From positions 1 to 64,000 of the forward strand of contig VSCH01000007.1 of assembly GCA_047459075.1 (NCBI GenBank): a stretch of DNA of 64,000 nt, given 5' to 3'. The position numbers and the translations under genes were made by a program. This DNA is from ZC4RG19 sp017577565 (GTDB lineage Bacteria; Actinomycetota; Acidimicrobiia; Acidimicrobiales; VFJN01). Numbering within the stretch: position 1 is the stretch's first letter; the number at the start of each line of letters is the position of its first letter. The notes under the pieces are model-generated. The model was given only the letters and a program-made list of their open reading frames with translations, did not search any database and was not told the origin of the DNA. This document shows positions 7,603 to 16,885 of this stretch, in pieces.

Positions 7603-8805
7603 GTGAGTGACCCAGGCTCGCCCAACCCGTTCGAGGGCTTCCCCCTCTTCGGCGATCTGGCCAAGCTCTTCGGTCAGGCGGGCCGCGGGGTGCCGTGGGA
7701 CGCCGCCCGGGCGCTGGCGCTCGCCGTCGCCACCGACAACACGCCCGAGCCGAACGTCGACCCCATCCAGCGCATGGAGCTCGAGCAGCTGGCCCGGGTG
7801 GCCGAGCTGCACGTCGCCGACGTCACCGGGCTGCCCACCACCGTCACCGGGCGCGAGCTCACGGTGCTGCCGGTCAACCGGGGTGCCTGGGCCCAGCGGA
7901 CGCTCGAGGACTACCGGCCGCTGCTCGAGCAGCTCGCCGGCTCGCTGGGCACGGCCGAGGTCGTCCCCAAGGGCGACGAGGTGGGCGTCGGGCCCGACGA
8001 CCAGCTCGCCGCCATGCTCGGGCCGATGCTCGAGGCCATGCAGCCGATGATGGTCGCCATGACCGCCGGCTCCATGGTCGGCCACATGGCCCGGCGGGCG
8101 CTGGGGCAGTACGACCTGCCGATCCCCCGCCGGCCCTCCGACGAGCTGATGATCGTCGTGCCCAACCTCGAGGCGTTCGGCAAGGAGTGGAGCCTGCCGG
8201 CCGAGGACCTGCGGCTGTGGATCTGCCTCCACGAGATCGCCCACCACACGGTGCTGGGCGTGCCCCACGTGCGGTCCCGGCTCGAGAGCCTGCTCCGGGA
8301 GTACACGACGAAGTTCCGCAACGACCCGGAGGCCCTCGGCGAGGCGCTGGGCGACATCGACCTCACCGGCGGCCCCGAGTCGATGGCCCAGCTCCAGCGG
8401 GTGCTCGGCGAGCCGGGCGCGCTGCTCGGCGCCATCCAGTCCGACGAGCAGCGGGCGCTGCTCCCGCTCCTCGAGGCGCTGGTGGCGGTGGTCGTCGGCG
8501 TCGTCGACCACGTCATGGACCAGGTCGGCGGCAAGTTCATCACCAGCTACGGCATGCTCACCGAGGCGCTGCGCCGGCGGCGGGTCGAGGCCGGCGAGGC
8601 CGACCGGTTCGTCGAGCGCCTCCTCGGCCTCGAGCTCACCCAGGCCGTCTACGACCGGGGCGCCGCCTTCGTCGAGGGCGTCGTCGAGCGCGCCGGCCCC
8701 GAGGGCCTCGCCCGCCTGTGGGAGGGCGAGCAGATGCTGCCCAGCCCGCCCGAGGTCGACGCCCCGGGCCTGTGGCTGGCCCGCATCGAGCTGCTCGACG
8801 ACTGA
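7603..8805 (+). CDS. Zinc-dependent metalloprotease (zincin-like, DUF2342 family)
   Basis: 400 aa. The HExxH zinc motif HEIAHH (in LWICLHEIAHHTVLG) lies near the middle, and the protein is otherwise helical with the acidic, Met-rich segment MLGPMLEAMQPMMVAMTAGSMVGHMA. This matches the actinobacterial DUF2342/zincin_2 family, often annotated as zinc-dependent metalloprotease or F420-biosynthesis-associated protein. Proteolytic activity is assumed from the motif. The start at 7603 is chosen from the TACCGT-N7-GTG arrangement. Confidence 0.85.
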   Translation: MSDPGSPNPFEGFPLFGDLAKLFGQAGRGVPWDAARALALAVATDNTPEPNVDPIQRMELEQLARVAELHVADVTGLPTTVTGRELTVLPVNRGAWAQRTLEDYRPLLEQLAGSLGTAEVVPKGDEVGVGPDDQLAAMLGPMLEAMQPMMVAMTAGSMVGHMARRALGQYDLPIPRRPSDELMIVVPNLEAFGKEWSLPAEDLRLWICLHEIAHHTVLGVPHVRSRLESLLREYTTKFRNDPEALGEALGDIDLTGGPESMAQLQRVLGEPGALLGAIQSDEQRALLPLLEALVAVVVGVVDHVMDQVGGKFITSYGMLTEALRRRRVEAGEADRFVERLLGLELTQAVYDRGAAFVEGVVERAGPEGLARLWEGEQMLPSPPEVDAPGLWLARIELLDD

Positions 8806-8828
8806 GCCGCCGGGCGCCGGGCCCGCCG

Positions 8829-10319
8829 CTACTGCAGCTTCGTCGGGTCGATGACGACCGGGCCCCGGGGCCGGTCGTCGTCCTCGGCCTCGTCGTCCTC
8901 GTCGGCCGGCGGGCCGGCCGGATCGACGGGCGGGGCCGCGGGCGCCGCGGTCAGCGTCGGGGCGACGGCCACGGCCCCGCGGCCACCCCCGGCCGTGCCG
9001 GGCGCGCCCGCCGTCTCGTCCGGGCCGGGGGCGAACCCCTGGCGCCGGCGCCGCAGGCGGGCGGTGATGACCTGCGTCGGGCTGCGCCGCTGCGGCAGCT
9101 CGCCCCGCTCGAGCCGGCGCAGCGAGGCCAGGTAGGAGAACAGGGCGAAGCCGTTGGTCGCGGCGATGACGAGGAACCCGATCTCGAGCGGCATCGAGAT
9201 CACGACCGGGACGAACGAGCCGGCCACCCACAGGAGCTGGAAGCGGGTCTCGAACCGGGCGAACGACCGGCCCCGGTTGGCGTCGGGCGCGTCGCGCTGC
9301 ACGACCGAGTCGAAGGCCAGCTTGCCGCTGCTCGCCGCCGTGCCGAGGCAGAGGGCGAACGCGGCGGCGGCCGCGACGCCGCCGGCCCAGGCGGCGAGCA
9401 CGCCGGCGACGGCGGTCGTGCCGAGCACCGCCTGCAGGATGCGCTCCTCGGCCAGGCCGCTGCGCCGCAGCAACGGGGCGACGACGGCGCCGAGCAGCGA
9501 CCCGACGCCGCTCGCGCCGACGACCAGACCGTACTGCCAGGCGGGCGCGTCGCTGCTCCGCAGCGCGAAGGCGACGAGGAAGGTGAGGAACCCGACGGTG
9601 CCCCGCAGCAGCGCCATGGCCGACGCGGCGAGGACGATCCCGCCGCCCCGCAGCTCGGCCCGCTCGGTCTCGGAGGTCTCGTCCTGCGCCACCCGGGTGG
9701 GCGGGATGCGGGTGCCGAGCACGGCGCCGGCGGCGAAGACGCCGGTCGCCAGCACGAGCACGCCCTGGCTGCCGGCGATGGCGAAGGCCAGCGCGCCGGG
9801 CAGCGCGGCCGCGAAGGTGATGACGCCGGACAGGAACGACAGGCGCGAGTTGGCCTCGACGAGCTCGGCGTCGTCCCGCACGACGGTGGGGACGAGCGCG
9901 GACTTGGCGACGTGGTAGCTCTTGGCCAGGACCAGGACGGCGAACGCCTCGGGGAACAGCAGCATGCTGTCCAGGTCGCCGATCATCAGCACGCAGATGA
10001 TCGCCCGCAGGGCGCTCGCCCCGACGACCATCCAGCGCCGGCCGCCCCGGGCCCGGTCGAGGGCCGGGCCGATCAGCGGCGCCACGACCGCGAACGGGGC
10101 CATCGTCAGCACCAGGTAGCGGGCGACCTGGGTGCGGGCCGCGTCCGGGTCGATGTCGAAGAACAGCGAGTTGGCGAGCGCCAGCGCGATCAGCGTGTCG
10201 CCGGCGACGGCCGCGGCGTGCGTGCGGGCCAGGCGGGTGAACGGCGCCACGACGAACGCGCCGGCACCCGCCCGCCGCTTCGGCGGGGTCAAGGGCTGCC
10301 AGCCGTTCGCCGTCGCCAT
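8829..10319 (-). CDS. Major facilitator superfamily transporter-like protein
   Basis: 496 aa. There are about 10-12 hydrophobic segments between residues 35 and 400 (for example ARYLVLTMAPFAVVAPLIGP, LVLAKSYHVAKSALVPTVV, FLTFLVAFALR), arranged like an MFS permease. An Ala/Pro-rich and then acidic cytoplasmic tail (DEDDEAEDDDRPRGP) ends in VVIDPTKLQ. The substrate cannot be told. The ATG at 10319 lies 8 nt after TACCCT, so the gene has its own leaderless promoter, separate from the response regulator 50 bp upstream. Confidence 0.8.
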   Translation of the reverse strand: MATANGWQPLTPPKRRAGAGAFVVAPFTRLARTHAAAVAGDTLIALALANSLFFDIDPDAARTQVARYLVLTMAPFAVVAPLIGPALDRARGGRRWMVVGASALRAIICVLMIGDLDSMLLFPEAFAVLVLAKSYHVAKSALVPTVVRDDAELVEANSRLSFLSGVITFAAALPGALAFAIAGSQGVLVLATGVFAAGAVLGTRIPPTRVAQDETSETERAELRGGGIVLAASAMALLRGTVGFLTFLVAFALRSSDAPAWQYGLVVGASGVGSLLGAVVAPLLRRSGLAEERILQAVLGTTAVAGVLAAWAGGVAAAAAFALCLGTAASSGKLAFDSVVQRDAPDANRGRSFARFETRFQLLWVAGSFVPVVISMPLEIGFLVIAATNGFALFSYLASLRRLERGELPQRRSPTQVITARLRRRRQGFAPGPDETAGAPGTAGGGRGAVAVAPTLTAAPAAPPVDPAGPPADEDDEAEDDDRPRGPVVIDPTKLQ

Positions 10320-10327
10320 CGGATGCG

Positions 10328-10333
10328 AGGGTA
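10328..10333 (-). promoter_or_regulatory. -10 box of the MFS gene (leaderless)
   Basis: TACCCT on the minus strand, 8 nt before the ATG at 10319. Confidence 0.45.
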
Positions 10334-10369
10334 CAAGCCGCCGGCTCGCCGAGGGCGTTGCGTGCGGGC

Positions 10370-11077
10370 CTACGTTCGAGGCGTGGCGTACTTGTAACCG
10401 AGGCCCCGGATCGTGACGATCCGCGTCGGCGACGACGGGTCCTCCTCGACCTTGGCCCGGAGCCGCTTCACGTGGACGTCGAGGGTCTTGGTGTCGCCCA
10501 CGTAGTCGGTGCCCCACACCCGGTCGATGAGCGTGTCGCGGGTCAGCACCCGGCCGGCGTTGGCCAGCAGGACCTCCAGCAGCTCGAACTCCTTGAGCGG
10601 CAGCTTCACCTGCTGGCCCCGGATCTCGACCTCGTGGCGCGCCGGGTCGAGCCGCACGTCGCCCACCTCGAGCACCTCGCCCGACGGCGCCCGCACCGAC
10701 GGGTCGGCGGCGCGGCGGCGCAGGACCGCCCGCATGCGGGCCACCAGCTCCCGCAGCCGGTAGGGCTTGGTGACGTAGTCGTCCGCCCCGACCTCGAGGC
10801 CGACGACGGTGTCGATCTCCGAGCCCTTGGCGGTGACCATGATGATCGGGACGTCCGACCGCCGCCGCAGCTCCCGGCACACGTCGATGCCCGAGACCTT
10901 CGGCAGCATGACGTCGAGCAGCACGACGTCGGGCTTGACGGCGTCGAACACCTCGAGCGCCTCGGCGCCGTCCCGCGCCGCCCGCACCCGGAAGCCCTCG
11001 CGCTTGAGCCCGACCGACAGCGCCTCGACGAAGCTGTCCTCGTCCTCGACGAGCAGGACGGTCGCCTCGGGGGTCAT
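10370..11077 (-). CDS. regX3: OmpR/PhoB-family response regulator, RegX3-like
   Basis: 235 aa. The receiver domain (1-120) has the acidic pocket VEDED and the phospho-acceptor Asp55 in VVLLDVMLPK; Lys in DDYVTKPY is conserved. The C-terminal winged helix (about 135-232) ends DTKTLDVHVKRLRAKVEEDPSSPTRIVTIRGLGYKY, typical of OmpR-type regulators. It overlaps the sensor kinase by 4 bp (ATGA). Location at the end of the pst-phoU array implies phosphate control, matching SenX3-RegX3 of actinobacteria. The expected target is the 11-bp repeat set upstream of pstS. Confidence 0.9.
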   Translation of the reverse strand: MTPEATVLLVEDEDSFVEALSVGLKREGFRVRAARDGAEALEVFDAVKPDVVLLDVMLPKVSGIDVCRELRRRSDVPIIMVTAKGSEIDTVVGLEVGADDYVTKPYRLRELVARMRAVLRRRAADPSVRAPSGEVLEVGDVRLDPARHEVEIRGQQVKLPLKEFELLEVLLANAGRVLTRDTLIDRVWGTDYVGDTKTLDVHVKRLRAKVEEDPSSPTRIVTIRGLGYKYATPRT

Positions 11078-12339
11078 GGTCGCCGTGCCTCCTTCGGGGT
11101 CGTGTGGGCGGCCGGGGCCGGCCCGGCCGGCAGCCGCAGCGTGAAGGTCGAGCCCGCGCCCTCCCGCGACTCGACGCGCACCTCGCCCCGGTGGTTGGAC
11201 GCCACGTGCCGCACGATGGCGAGGCCGAGGCCCGTGCCGCCGGTCTCCCGGCTGCGGGCCCGGTCGACCCGGTAGAAGCGCTCGAAGATGCGCTCCAGGT
11301 CACGGGCGGGGATGCCGATGCCGCGGTCGCGGACGGAGATGTCGACCCAGGTGCCGTCGGTGCCCGTCCGCACGGTCACCGTGCTGCCGGGCTCGCTGTA
11401 CTTGACGGCGTTGTCGAGCAGGTTGGCCACCGCCGAGACGAGCTGGCGGCGGTCGCCGGCGACGACCGGGGCGTCGCCGACCGTGGCGTCGACCTCGATG
11501 GCCCGCCGCTCGGCGGCGGGCCGCACCCGCGCGACCGCCTCGGCGACGACGTCGGCCACCACCACGTCCTCGGCGTCCACGATGCCGCCGGCCTCCAGCC
11601 GGGACAGCTCGAGCAGGTCGTCGATCGTGCCGCTGACCCGGAAGGCCTCGGTGGCCACCCGCTCGGCCAGGCGGTGGACGACCTCGGGGTCGTCCTCCTC
11701 GAGCAGCGCCTCGGCCAGCACGGCCAGGGCGCCGATCGGCGTCTTCAGCTCGTGGCTGATGTTGGCCACGAAGTCCCGGCGGACGTTCTCGAGCCGGCGG
11801 CGCTCGGAGGTGTCCTCGACGACCACCAGCACGCCGGCGGGGCGCCGGTGGTTGGCCAGCGGCACGGCCCGGATGCTCAGCACCCGCCGGGGCGGGCCGG
11901 CGAGCTCGAGCTCGCGCTCGCCGGCGTGGGCGCGCAGCGCGTCGGCGGCCATCGAGCGGATCGCCTCGTGCACGACGGCGTCGCTGTTCCGGGCGGCGAG
12001 GAACGAGGCGCCGGGGTCGTTGCTGTAGACGACCTCGCCCCGGTCGTCGAAGATCACGACCCCGCTCTGCAGGGCGCCGAGCGCCCAGGCCAGGCGGCGC
12101 TCGGTCGCCGCCGCCTCCCGCCGGGCCCGCACCTGCTCGTCGACCGCGCGCTCCAGGTCGTCGAGCGCCCGGTCGAGCGCGGGCCGGGGTGGCCGCTGCG
12201 GCCCGGGGGCGGCGCCGGTGAGCCGGGCGACGGCGGCGTCGATGCGCTGGGCGGCGGCCCGCCGGGCGACGGCCGCGGCCATCAGGCCGGCCAGGACGCC
12301 GGCCAGCGCCAGCGACAGGACGGCGACCAGGATCACCAC
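11074..12339 (-). CDS. senX3: Sensor histidine kinase, SenX3-like
   Basis: 421 aa. One clear N-terminal transmembrane helix (2-25) is followed by a coiled segment, a PAS-like domain (about 82-180, GVVIFDDRGEVVYSNDPG) and a HisKA domain with phospho-accepting His196 in FVANISHELKTP. The HATPase domain has NLLDNAVKYS, RDRGIGIP, FERFYRVD and GGTGLGLAIVRHV. SenX3 proteins sense phosphate indirectly through the Pst-PhoU complex. SenX3 is usually predicted with two helices; only one is obvious here. The gene starts 19 bp after surE. Confidence 0.9.
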   Translation of the reverse strand: MVILVAVLSLALAGVLAGLMAAAVARRAAAQRIDAAVARLTGAAPGPQRPPRPALDRALDDLERAVDEQVRARREAAATERRLAWALGALQSGVVIFDDRGEVVYSNDPGASFLAARNSDAVVHEAIRSMAADALRAHAGERELELAGPPRRVLSIRAVPLANHRRPAGVLVVVEDTSERRRLENVRRDFVANISHELKTPIGALAVLAEALLEEDDPEVVHRLAERVATEAFRVSGTIDDLLELSRLEAGGIVDAEDVVVADVVAEAVARVRPAAERRAIEVDATVGDAPVVAGDRRQLVSAVANLLDNAVKYSEPGSTVTVRTGTDGTWVDISVRDRGIGIPARDLERIFERFYRVDRARSRETGGTGLGLAIVRHVASNHRGEVRVESREGAGSTFTLRLPAGPAPAAHTTPKEARRP

Positions 12340-12358
12340 GGCGCTGCCACCACCGGCC

Positions 12359-13270
12359 TCAGCGGCCTCCCCGGGCCGCGGCGCGGCCCGCCAGGTCCTC
12401 CACCACGGCCAGCGCCACCCGGACGTCGACCGACTCGTCGAGGTGGACGCCGGTGATCGGGGTCACCGTCACGAAGCCGGCCCGGACCAGGGCGGTGTCG
12501 CAGTCGGGCGGCAGCTCGTCGCCGGTCGGGCGCATCTCGAGCTGCAGGCGCCCGCCGTCGGCCGCGGACTCGACGACCCGGGTCCGCACCGAGCCGAACG
12601 GCGCCAGCCGGGCCGTGCGCACGCCCTCGATGTCGGCGACGGGCCGGTCGGGCACGTTGACGTTGAGCACCGTGCACCGGGGCGCGTCGGCCAGCCACCC
12701 GACGAGCGACGCCGCGATCCGGGCCGCGGTGTCCCAGTGCTCGGGCAGGCCGCGGTCGCGACCGGCGCCCTCCCGGGCGCCGACCGGCGACCCGACCACC
12801 TCGGCGACGGCCCCGTCGTCCCGGGCGGGCACGGTCGTGGCCTCGTGGGCCAGGCCGGAGGGGACGGCGATGCTGACCGCCAGGCCCGACACGCCGAAGT
12901 TGGCGCCGGTCAGGGCGCCGCCGACGGTGCCCGAGTGCAGCACCGCCCGCCCGGTGTTGGCGCCCGGGTTGACGCCGGACAGCACCATCTCGCTCGGCTC
13001 GCCGAAGCCGCCGATGCGGTCGGCCAGCACGCAGAGCCCGGGCGGGCCGTCGAGGGCGTACGCGGGGACACCGTCGAGTCCCGGCAGCTCGACGGGTCGG
13101 GCGTCGATGCTCCGGTCGAGGTGGACCTGCCCGATGGCGGCGCTGGAGCCGCTCATGTCCTCGGACGGCGCCACGACCCGGACCTCGTGGCCGGCCTCGA
13201 CCACCGCCCGGGCCAGCGCGTGCAGGCCGGCCGAGCCGACGCCGTCGTCGTTCGTGACCAGGATCCTCAC
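12359..13270 (-). CDS. surE: 5'/3'-nucleotidase SurE
   Basis: 303 aa with a strong GAGGAGA site before GTG at 13270. The N-terminus RILVTNDDGVGSAGLHAL carries the metal-binding DD pair; GSSAAI, the VLSGVNPGANTG block and SLVGWLADAP region are SurE features. SurE removes phosphate from nucleoside monophosphates, and some members also hydrolyse polyphosphate. Here it sits between phoU and the sensor kinase, which suggests a role in phosphate recovery. The gap to phoU is 77 bp, large enough for its own weak promoter, although none is clear. Confidence 0.92.
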   Translation of the reverse strand: MRILVTNDDGVGSAGLHALARAVVEAGHEVRVVAPSEDMSGSSAAIGQVHLDRSIDARPVELPGLDGVPAYALDGPPGLCVLADRIGGFGEPSEMVLSGVNPGANTGRAVLHSGTVGGALTGANFGVSGLAVSIAVPSGLAHEATTVPARDDGAVAEVVGSPVGAREGAGRDRGLPEHWDTAARIAASLVGWLADAPRCTVLNVNVPDRPVADIEGVRTARLAPFGSVRTRVVESAADGGRLQLEMRPTGDELPPDCDTALVRAGFVTVTPITGVHLDESVDVRVALAVVEDLAGRAAARGGR

Positions 13271-13347
13271 GGTGCTCTCCTCACGTGGGGGGCTCGGCCC
13301 AAGTCTGCCGCCGCCGGCGGCGGTCGCCATCGGCCGGACCGTCCCGG

Positions 13348-14043
13348 TCACCGCACCTCCGCCGCGAGGTGCGCGGGGTCGCCGGTGAGCATGTAGCGCA
13401 GGCGGGCCCCCATGACCGCCGCGTGGTCGGCGATCCGGTCGGCCGCCTGGCCCGCCGCGAACAGCCGCACCGCCACCGACGCCTCGCCGCCCGGCACCCG
13501 GCCGAGCTCGACCAGCAGCCGGTGCTCCAGCGTGGCCAGCGGCGGCCGCTGCTCGACCAGCCGGGTGGCGAGGCCCAGGTCCTGGGTCGACCAGGCCCGC
13601 AGCGCCGTCCGGTACTCGTCGACGGCGACCTCGACCAGGGTGCGCACGACGTCCCAGGCGTCACCGGCCGCGGCCAGCGCCGCCCGGTCGGGCCCCAGCT
13701 TCACGATCCGCAGCGCCAGGTCGCCGATGCGTTCCAGCTCGGACAGCACCCGCACGACCGACACGACGAACCGCAGGTCGCTCGCCACCGGCGCCTCCCG
13801 CCCCAGCAGCGAGTAGCACCGCTCGAGCAGCGAGACGTGGACGGCGTCGATCGCGTCGTCGGCCGCCAGCGCCGCGGCGACCACCTCGCCGTCGGGGTCG
13901 CCCTCGTCGAGCACCCGGCGCATGCGCTCGAGGTTCTCGTCGACGCGCACGCCCATGAGCTCGACCTGGAGCCGCAGCTGGTCGAGCTCGTCGTGGAACG
14001 CGGTCCGCAGGGGGACGGGTGCCTCCCGGGCCGACATCGCCAC
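13348..14043 (-). CDS. phoU: PhoU-family phosphate regulator
   Basis: 231 aa. Two three-helix-bundle repeats are visible: first copy FHDELDQLRLQVELMGVRVDENL, with DLRFVVSVVRVLSELERIGDLALRI, and second copy ending AAGQAADRIADHAAVMGARLRYMLTG. PhoU links the Pst transporter to the sensor kinase and lowers uptake when phosphate is plentiful. The start is 4 bp after pstB. The E/DxxxD metal-site region of the second repeat (AADRIADHA) is retained. Confidence 0.9.
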   Translation of the reverse strand: MAMSAREAPVPLRTAFHDELDQLRLQVELMGVRVDENLERMRRVLDEGDPDGEVVAAALAADDAIDAVHVSLLERCYSLLGREAPVASDLRFVVSVVRVLSELERIGDLALRIVKLGPDRAALAAAGDAWDVVRTLVEVAVDEYRTALRAWSTQDLGLATRLVEQRPPLATLEHRLLVELGRVPGGEASVAVRLFAAGQAADRIADHAAVMGARLRYMLTGDPAHLAAEVR

Positions 14044-14047
14044 CCCC

Positions 14048-14947
14048 TCAGCCGAAGCGGCCGGTGATGTAGTTCTCGGTGCGCTCGTCGGCGGGCTGGG
14101 AGAAGATCCTCTCCGTCCGGTCGAACTCGACGAGCACGCCGGTGCGCCGGTCGGACCCGTCGCCCGCCTCGGTGGAGAAGAAGGCGGTCGCGTCCGACAC
14201 CCGGGCCGCCTGCTGCATGTTGTGGGTGACGATCACGATCGTGAGCTCGCGCTTCAGCTCCTGCACCAGGTCCTCGATGCGGGCGGTGGCGATGGGGTCG
14301 AGCGCCGAGCAGGGTTCGTCCATCAGGAGCACGTCGGGCCGGGTGGCGATGGCCCGGGCGATGCACAGCCGCTGCTGCTGGCCGCCGGAGAGGCCCGTGG
14401 CCGACTCGCGCAGGCGGTCCTTCACCTCGTCCCACAGGGCGGCCTTCCGCAGCGCCCCCTCGACGATCTCGTCGAGCTCCGCCCGCTTGCGCCGGCCGTG
14501 GAGGCGGGGGCCGTAGGCGACGTTGTCGTAGATCGACTTGGGGAACGGGTTGGGCTTCTGGAACACCATGCCCACCCGCCGGCGCACCTCGACGGGGTCG
14601 ACGCCCGGCCCGTAGAGGTCGACGCCGTGGTAGGTGACCGTGCCCTCGACGCGGGCGCCCGGGACGAGGTCGTTCATGCGGTCGAGGCACCGCAGCACGG
14701 TCGACTTGCCGCAGCCGGACGGCCCGATGAACGCCGTGACCTCGTGCTGGCGGATGTCCAGCGAGACGCCGCGCACGGCCTGGACGTCGCCGTACCAGAC
14801 GCCGAGGTCGCGGACCTCGAACACCACCGGCCGCGAGCCGGGGTCGACCGGGCGCGACCCGGCGAGCGGCCGGGGCAGCACCGCGCCGGCGCTGCGGCCG
14901 GCCGCCGGGGCGTCGGTGGGGGTGGCGGTGGCGGTGGGCTCGGTCAT
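14048..14947 (-). CDS. pstB: Phosphate ABC transporter ATP-binding protein PstB
   Basis: 299 aa. Walker A GPSGCGKST, Q-loop VFQKPNPFPKSIYDN, signature LSGGQQQR, Walker B VLLMDEPCSALDP and switch His in VTHNMQQA are all present, and the FQKPNPFP block is specific to PstB. About 40 N-terminal residues are a Thr/Pro/Ala-rich extension not needed for the fold. It powers phosphate import through PstA/PstC. Overlaps pstA by 4 bp (ATGA). Confidence 0.96.
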   Translation of the reverse strand: MTEPTATATPTDAPAAGRSAGAVLPRPLAGSRPVDPGSRPVVFEVRDLGVWYGDVQAVRGVSLDIRQHEVTAFIGPSGCGKSTVLRCLDRMNDLVPGARVEGTVTYHGVDLYGPGVDPVEVRRRVGMVFQKPNPFPKSIYDNVAYGPRLHGRRKRAELDEIVEGALRKAALWDEVKDRLRESATGLSGGQQQRLCIARAIATRPDVLLMDEPCSALDPIATARIEDLVQELKRELTIVIVTHNMQQAARVSDATAFFSTEAGDGSDRRTGVLVEFDRTERIFSQPADERTENYITGRFG

Positions 14948-15927
14948 GTCGACCTCTTCCTCTCGACGCGGTTCCGCAGGACGATGGCGAGCGTGTTGAC
15001 GAGGAGGACGAAGGCCAACATGGCGAGGATGGCGGCCGACGAGTTGGCCACCTTGAACTCCTCCTCGGGCAGCTTCGCCCAGTGGCTGACGATCGTCGGC
15101 AGGGCGACGAAGCGCTCGGTGAGGTGCCCGGGATCGACGACGTTGGACACGCTCAGGCCGGCGCCCCGGCTGAGGAAGCCGGTCACCGCCCCGACGACGA
15201 TCAGCGGGGCGGCCTCGCCGACGGCCCGGGCGATCGACAGCAGGCAGCCGGTGAGGATGCCCGGCGCGGCGTAGGGCAGCACCTGGGTGCGGACGACCTC
15301 CCAGCGGGTCGCGCCCACGCCGTAGGCGCCCTCGCGCAGCGACCGGGGCACGGCCCGGATCGCCTCGGCCGTCGTGATGACGACGATCGGCAGCACGAGC
15401 ACGGCCAAGGTGGCGGCGGCCGCGGCCAGGGTGCGGCGGTCGACGTCGCTCTGGCCGCTGAAGCCGCCGAGGGCCTCGACGAAGATCGCCAGGCCCAGCA
15501 GGCCGTAGACGACCGAGGGCACGCCGGCCAGGTTCCGCACGTTCAGCTCGATGAACGCGGTGAGCCGGTTCCGGGGGGCGTACTCCTCCAGGTAGATGGC
15601 GGCCCCGACGCCGACCGGCACGGCCAGCACGACGACGCCGGCGGCGATCCAGAACGAGCCGACGATGCCCTGGGAGATCCCGGCCCGGCTCGCCGACGAC
15701 GACAGGGCGCCGTCGAGGAACTCCCACCCCCGCTCGGTGTAGACGGGCATGCCGTCGGTGACGACGGTGTGCAGGAGCACGCCGAGGACGAGCATCGACA
15801 GCAGCAGGCAGGCGAGCAGGGCGGCCTCGAAGAGCCGCCCCCGGACGTCGACCCGGGCGCCGCGCAGGGCGCGCTCGACCGAGCCCCGCACGGCGCCGGT
15901 GCTGCTGGAGATCGTGGTCAGCGCCAT
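14944..15927 (-). CDS. pstA: Phosphate ABC transporter permease PstA
   Basis: 327 aa with six predicted helices. The BPD-transport EAA-like loop lies around EGAYGVGATRWEVVRTQVLPYAAPGIL, with GVGAAIYLEEYAP typical of PstA. The ATG overlap with pstB and the 13-bp gap from pstC place it in the pst unit. The N-terminal 30 residues are cytoplasmic and Arg-rich. Confidence 0.94.
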   Translation of the reverse strand: MALTTISSSTGAVRGSVERALRGARVDVRGRLFEAALLACLLLSMLVLGVLLHTVVTDGMPVYTERGWEFLDGALSSSASRAGISQGIVGSFWIAAGVVVLAVPVGVGAAIYLEEYAPRNRLTAFIELNVRNLAGVPSVVYGLLGLAIFVEALGGFSGQSDVDRRTLAAAAATLAVLVLPIVVITTAEAIRAVPRSLREGAYGVGATRWEVVRTQVLPYAAPGILTGCLLSIARAVGEAAPLIVVGAVTGFLSRGAGLSVSNVVDPGHLTERFVALPTIVSHWAKLPEEEFKVANSSAAILAMLAFVLLVNTLAIVLRNRVERKRST

Positions 15928-15940
15928 CCGGTCGTCCTCC

Positions 15941-16885
15941 TCAGTAGGTCCGGCGCACCCGGCGCACGAAGCGGTCGGCGACCAGGTTCAGGCCGAGCGT
16001 CAGCGCGAACAGCACGATCCCGACGAAGTAGAGGGCGGGGACGGCCAGCGCGTCGGCCCGCACGCCGTCGGTGCCGGTGGCCAGCGACGCCATCGCCGCC
16101 GTCATCGTCAGGCTGCCGTCGAGCGGGTTGGCGGTGAAGGTGGCCGAGTCGGCGGCGCCGCCGGCGATGAACACGACCATCGTCTCGCCGATCGCCCGGG
16201 ACGTCGCCAGGACGAAGGCGGCCACGATGCCCGAGACGGCGGCCGGCAGGACGACCCGCAGCGTCGTCGTCGCCCGGCGGGCGCCGAGGGCGGCGGACGC
16301 CTGGCGCAGCGCCGAGGGCACCGCCCGCATGGCGTCCTCGGACACCGAGGCCATGAGCGGGATCGTCAGGATGCCGACGCCGATGCCGGCGGCGAGCATC
16401 GAACCCGTGCGCCCCTCGCGCTCGCCGAAAAGGGTGCCCACGACCTCGGGGGCGATCCAGTTGAGGGCGAACACGCCGAGCACGACCGACGGGATGCCGG
16501 CGAGCACCTCGAGCACGGGCTTGAGCACGGCCCGCACCCGGGGCCGGGCGTACTCGGACAGGTAGACGGCGGCCCCGAGGCCCAGCGGGGCGGCGACCAC
16601 CATGGCCACGCCGGTGATGACCAGGCTCCCGACGACGAGGGTCGAGATGCTGAAGCGGCCCTGCCGGGGGTTCCAGGCGTCGTTGGCCAGCACCCGGCCC
16701 CAGTCGACCTCGGCCACGAACCCGGCCGCGTTGGCGGCCAGCGAGCCGACGATCAGCGCGCTGACGAGCAGCGAGGCGAGCGCCGCCCCGCGGAGGACGA
16801 GCCCCATGGCCCGCTCCCGGCGGTGGCGGCGCGGATCGCCGGACAGGTCGACCGCCGGCTCCGGTGGGGTCAGCGGGACGCCCAC
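15941..16885 (-). CDS. pstC: Phosphate ABC transporter permease PstC
   Basis: 314 aa from GTG 16885, which overlaps the pstS stop by 16 bp; an ATG at 16807 with GGGAGCGG before it would give 288 aa and is the main alternative. Six helices; PLGLGAAVYLSEYARP and the EAA loop RQASAALGARRATTTLRVVLPAAVSGI identify PstC. GIPSVVLGVFALNW is the conserved segment shared with PstA. It forms the membrane channel with PstA. Confidence 0.93.
   Translation of the reverse strand: MGVPLTPPEPAVDLSGDPRRHRRERAMGLVLRGAALASLLVSALIVGSLAANAAGFVAEVDWGRVLANDAWNPRQGRFSISTLVVGSLVITGVAMVVAAPLGLGAAVYLSEYARPRVRAVLKPVLEVLAGIPSVVLGVFALNWIAPEVVGTLFGEREGRTGSMLAAGIGVGILTIPLMASVSEDAMRAVPSALRQASAALGARRATTTLRVVLPAAVSGIVAAFVLATSRAIGETMVVFIAGGAADSATFTANPLDGSLTMTAAMASLATGTDGVRADALAVPALYFVGIVLFALTLGLNLVADRFVRRVRRTY

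Noticed and set aside
7695..10397. 900-codon open frame on the plus strand
   Set aside because: Overlaps the zincin gene in another frame and runs antisense through the MFS gene; composition is Arg/Gly/Ala-rich and has no domain.
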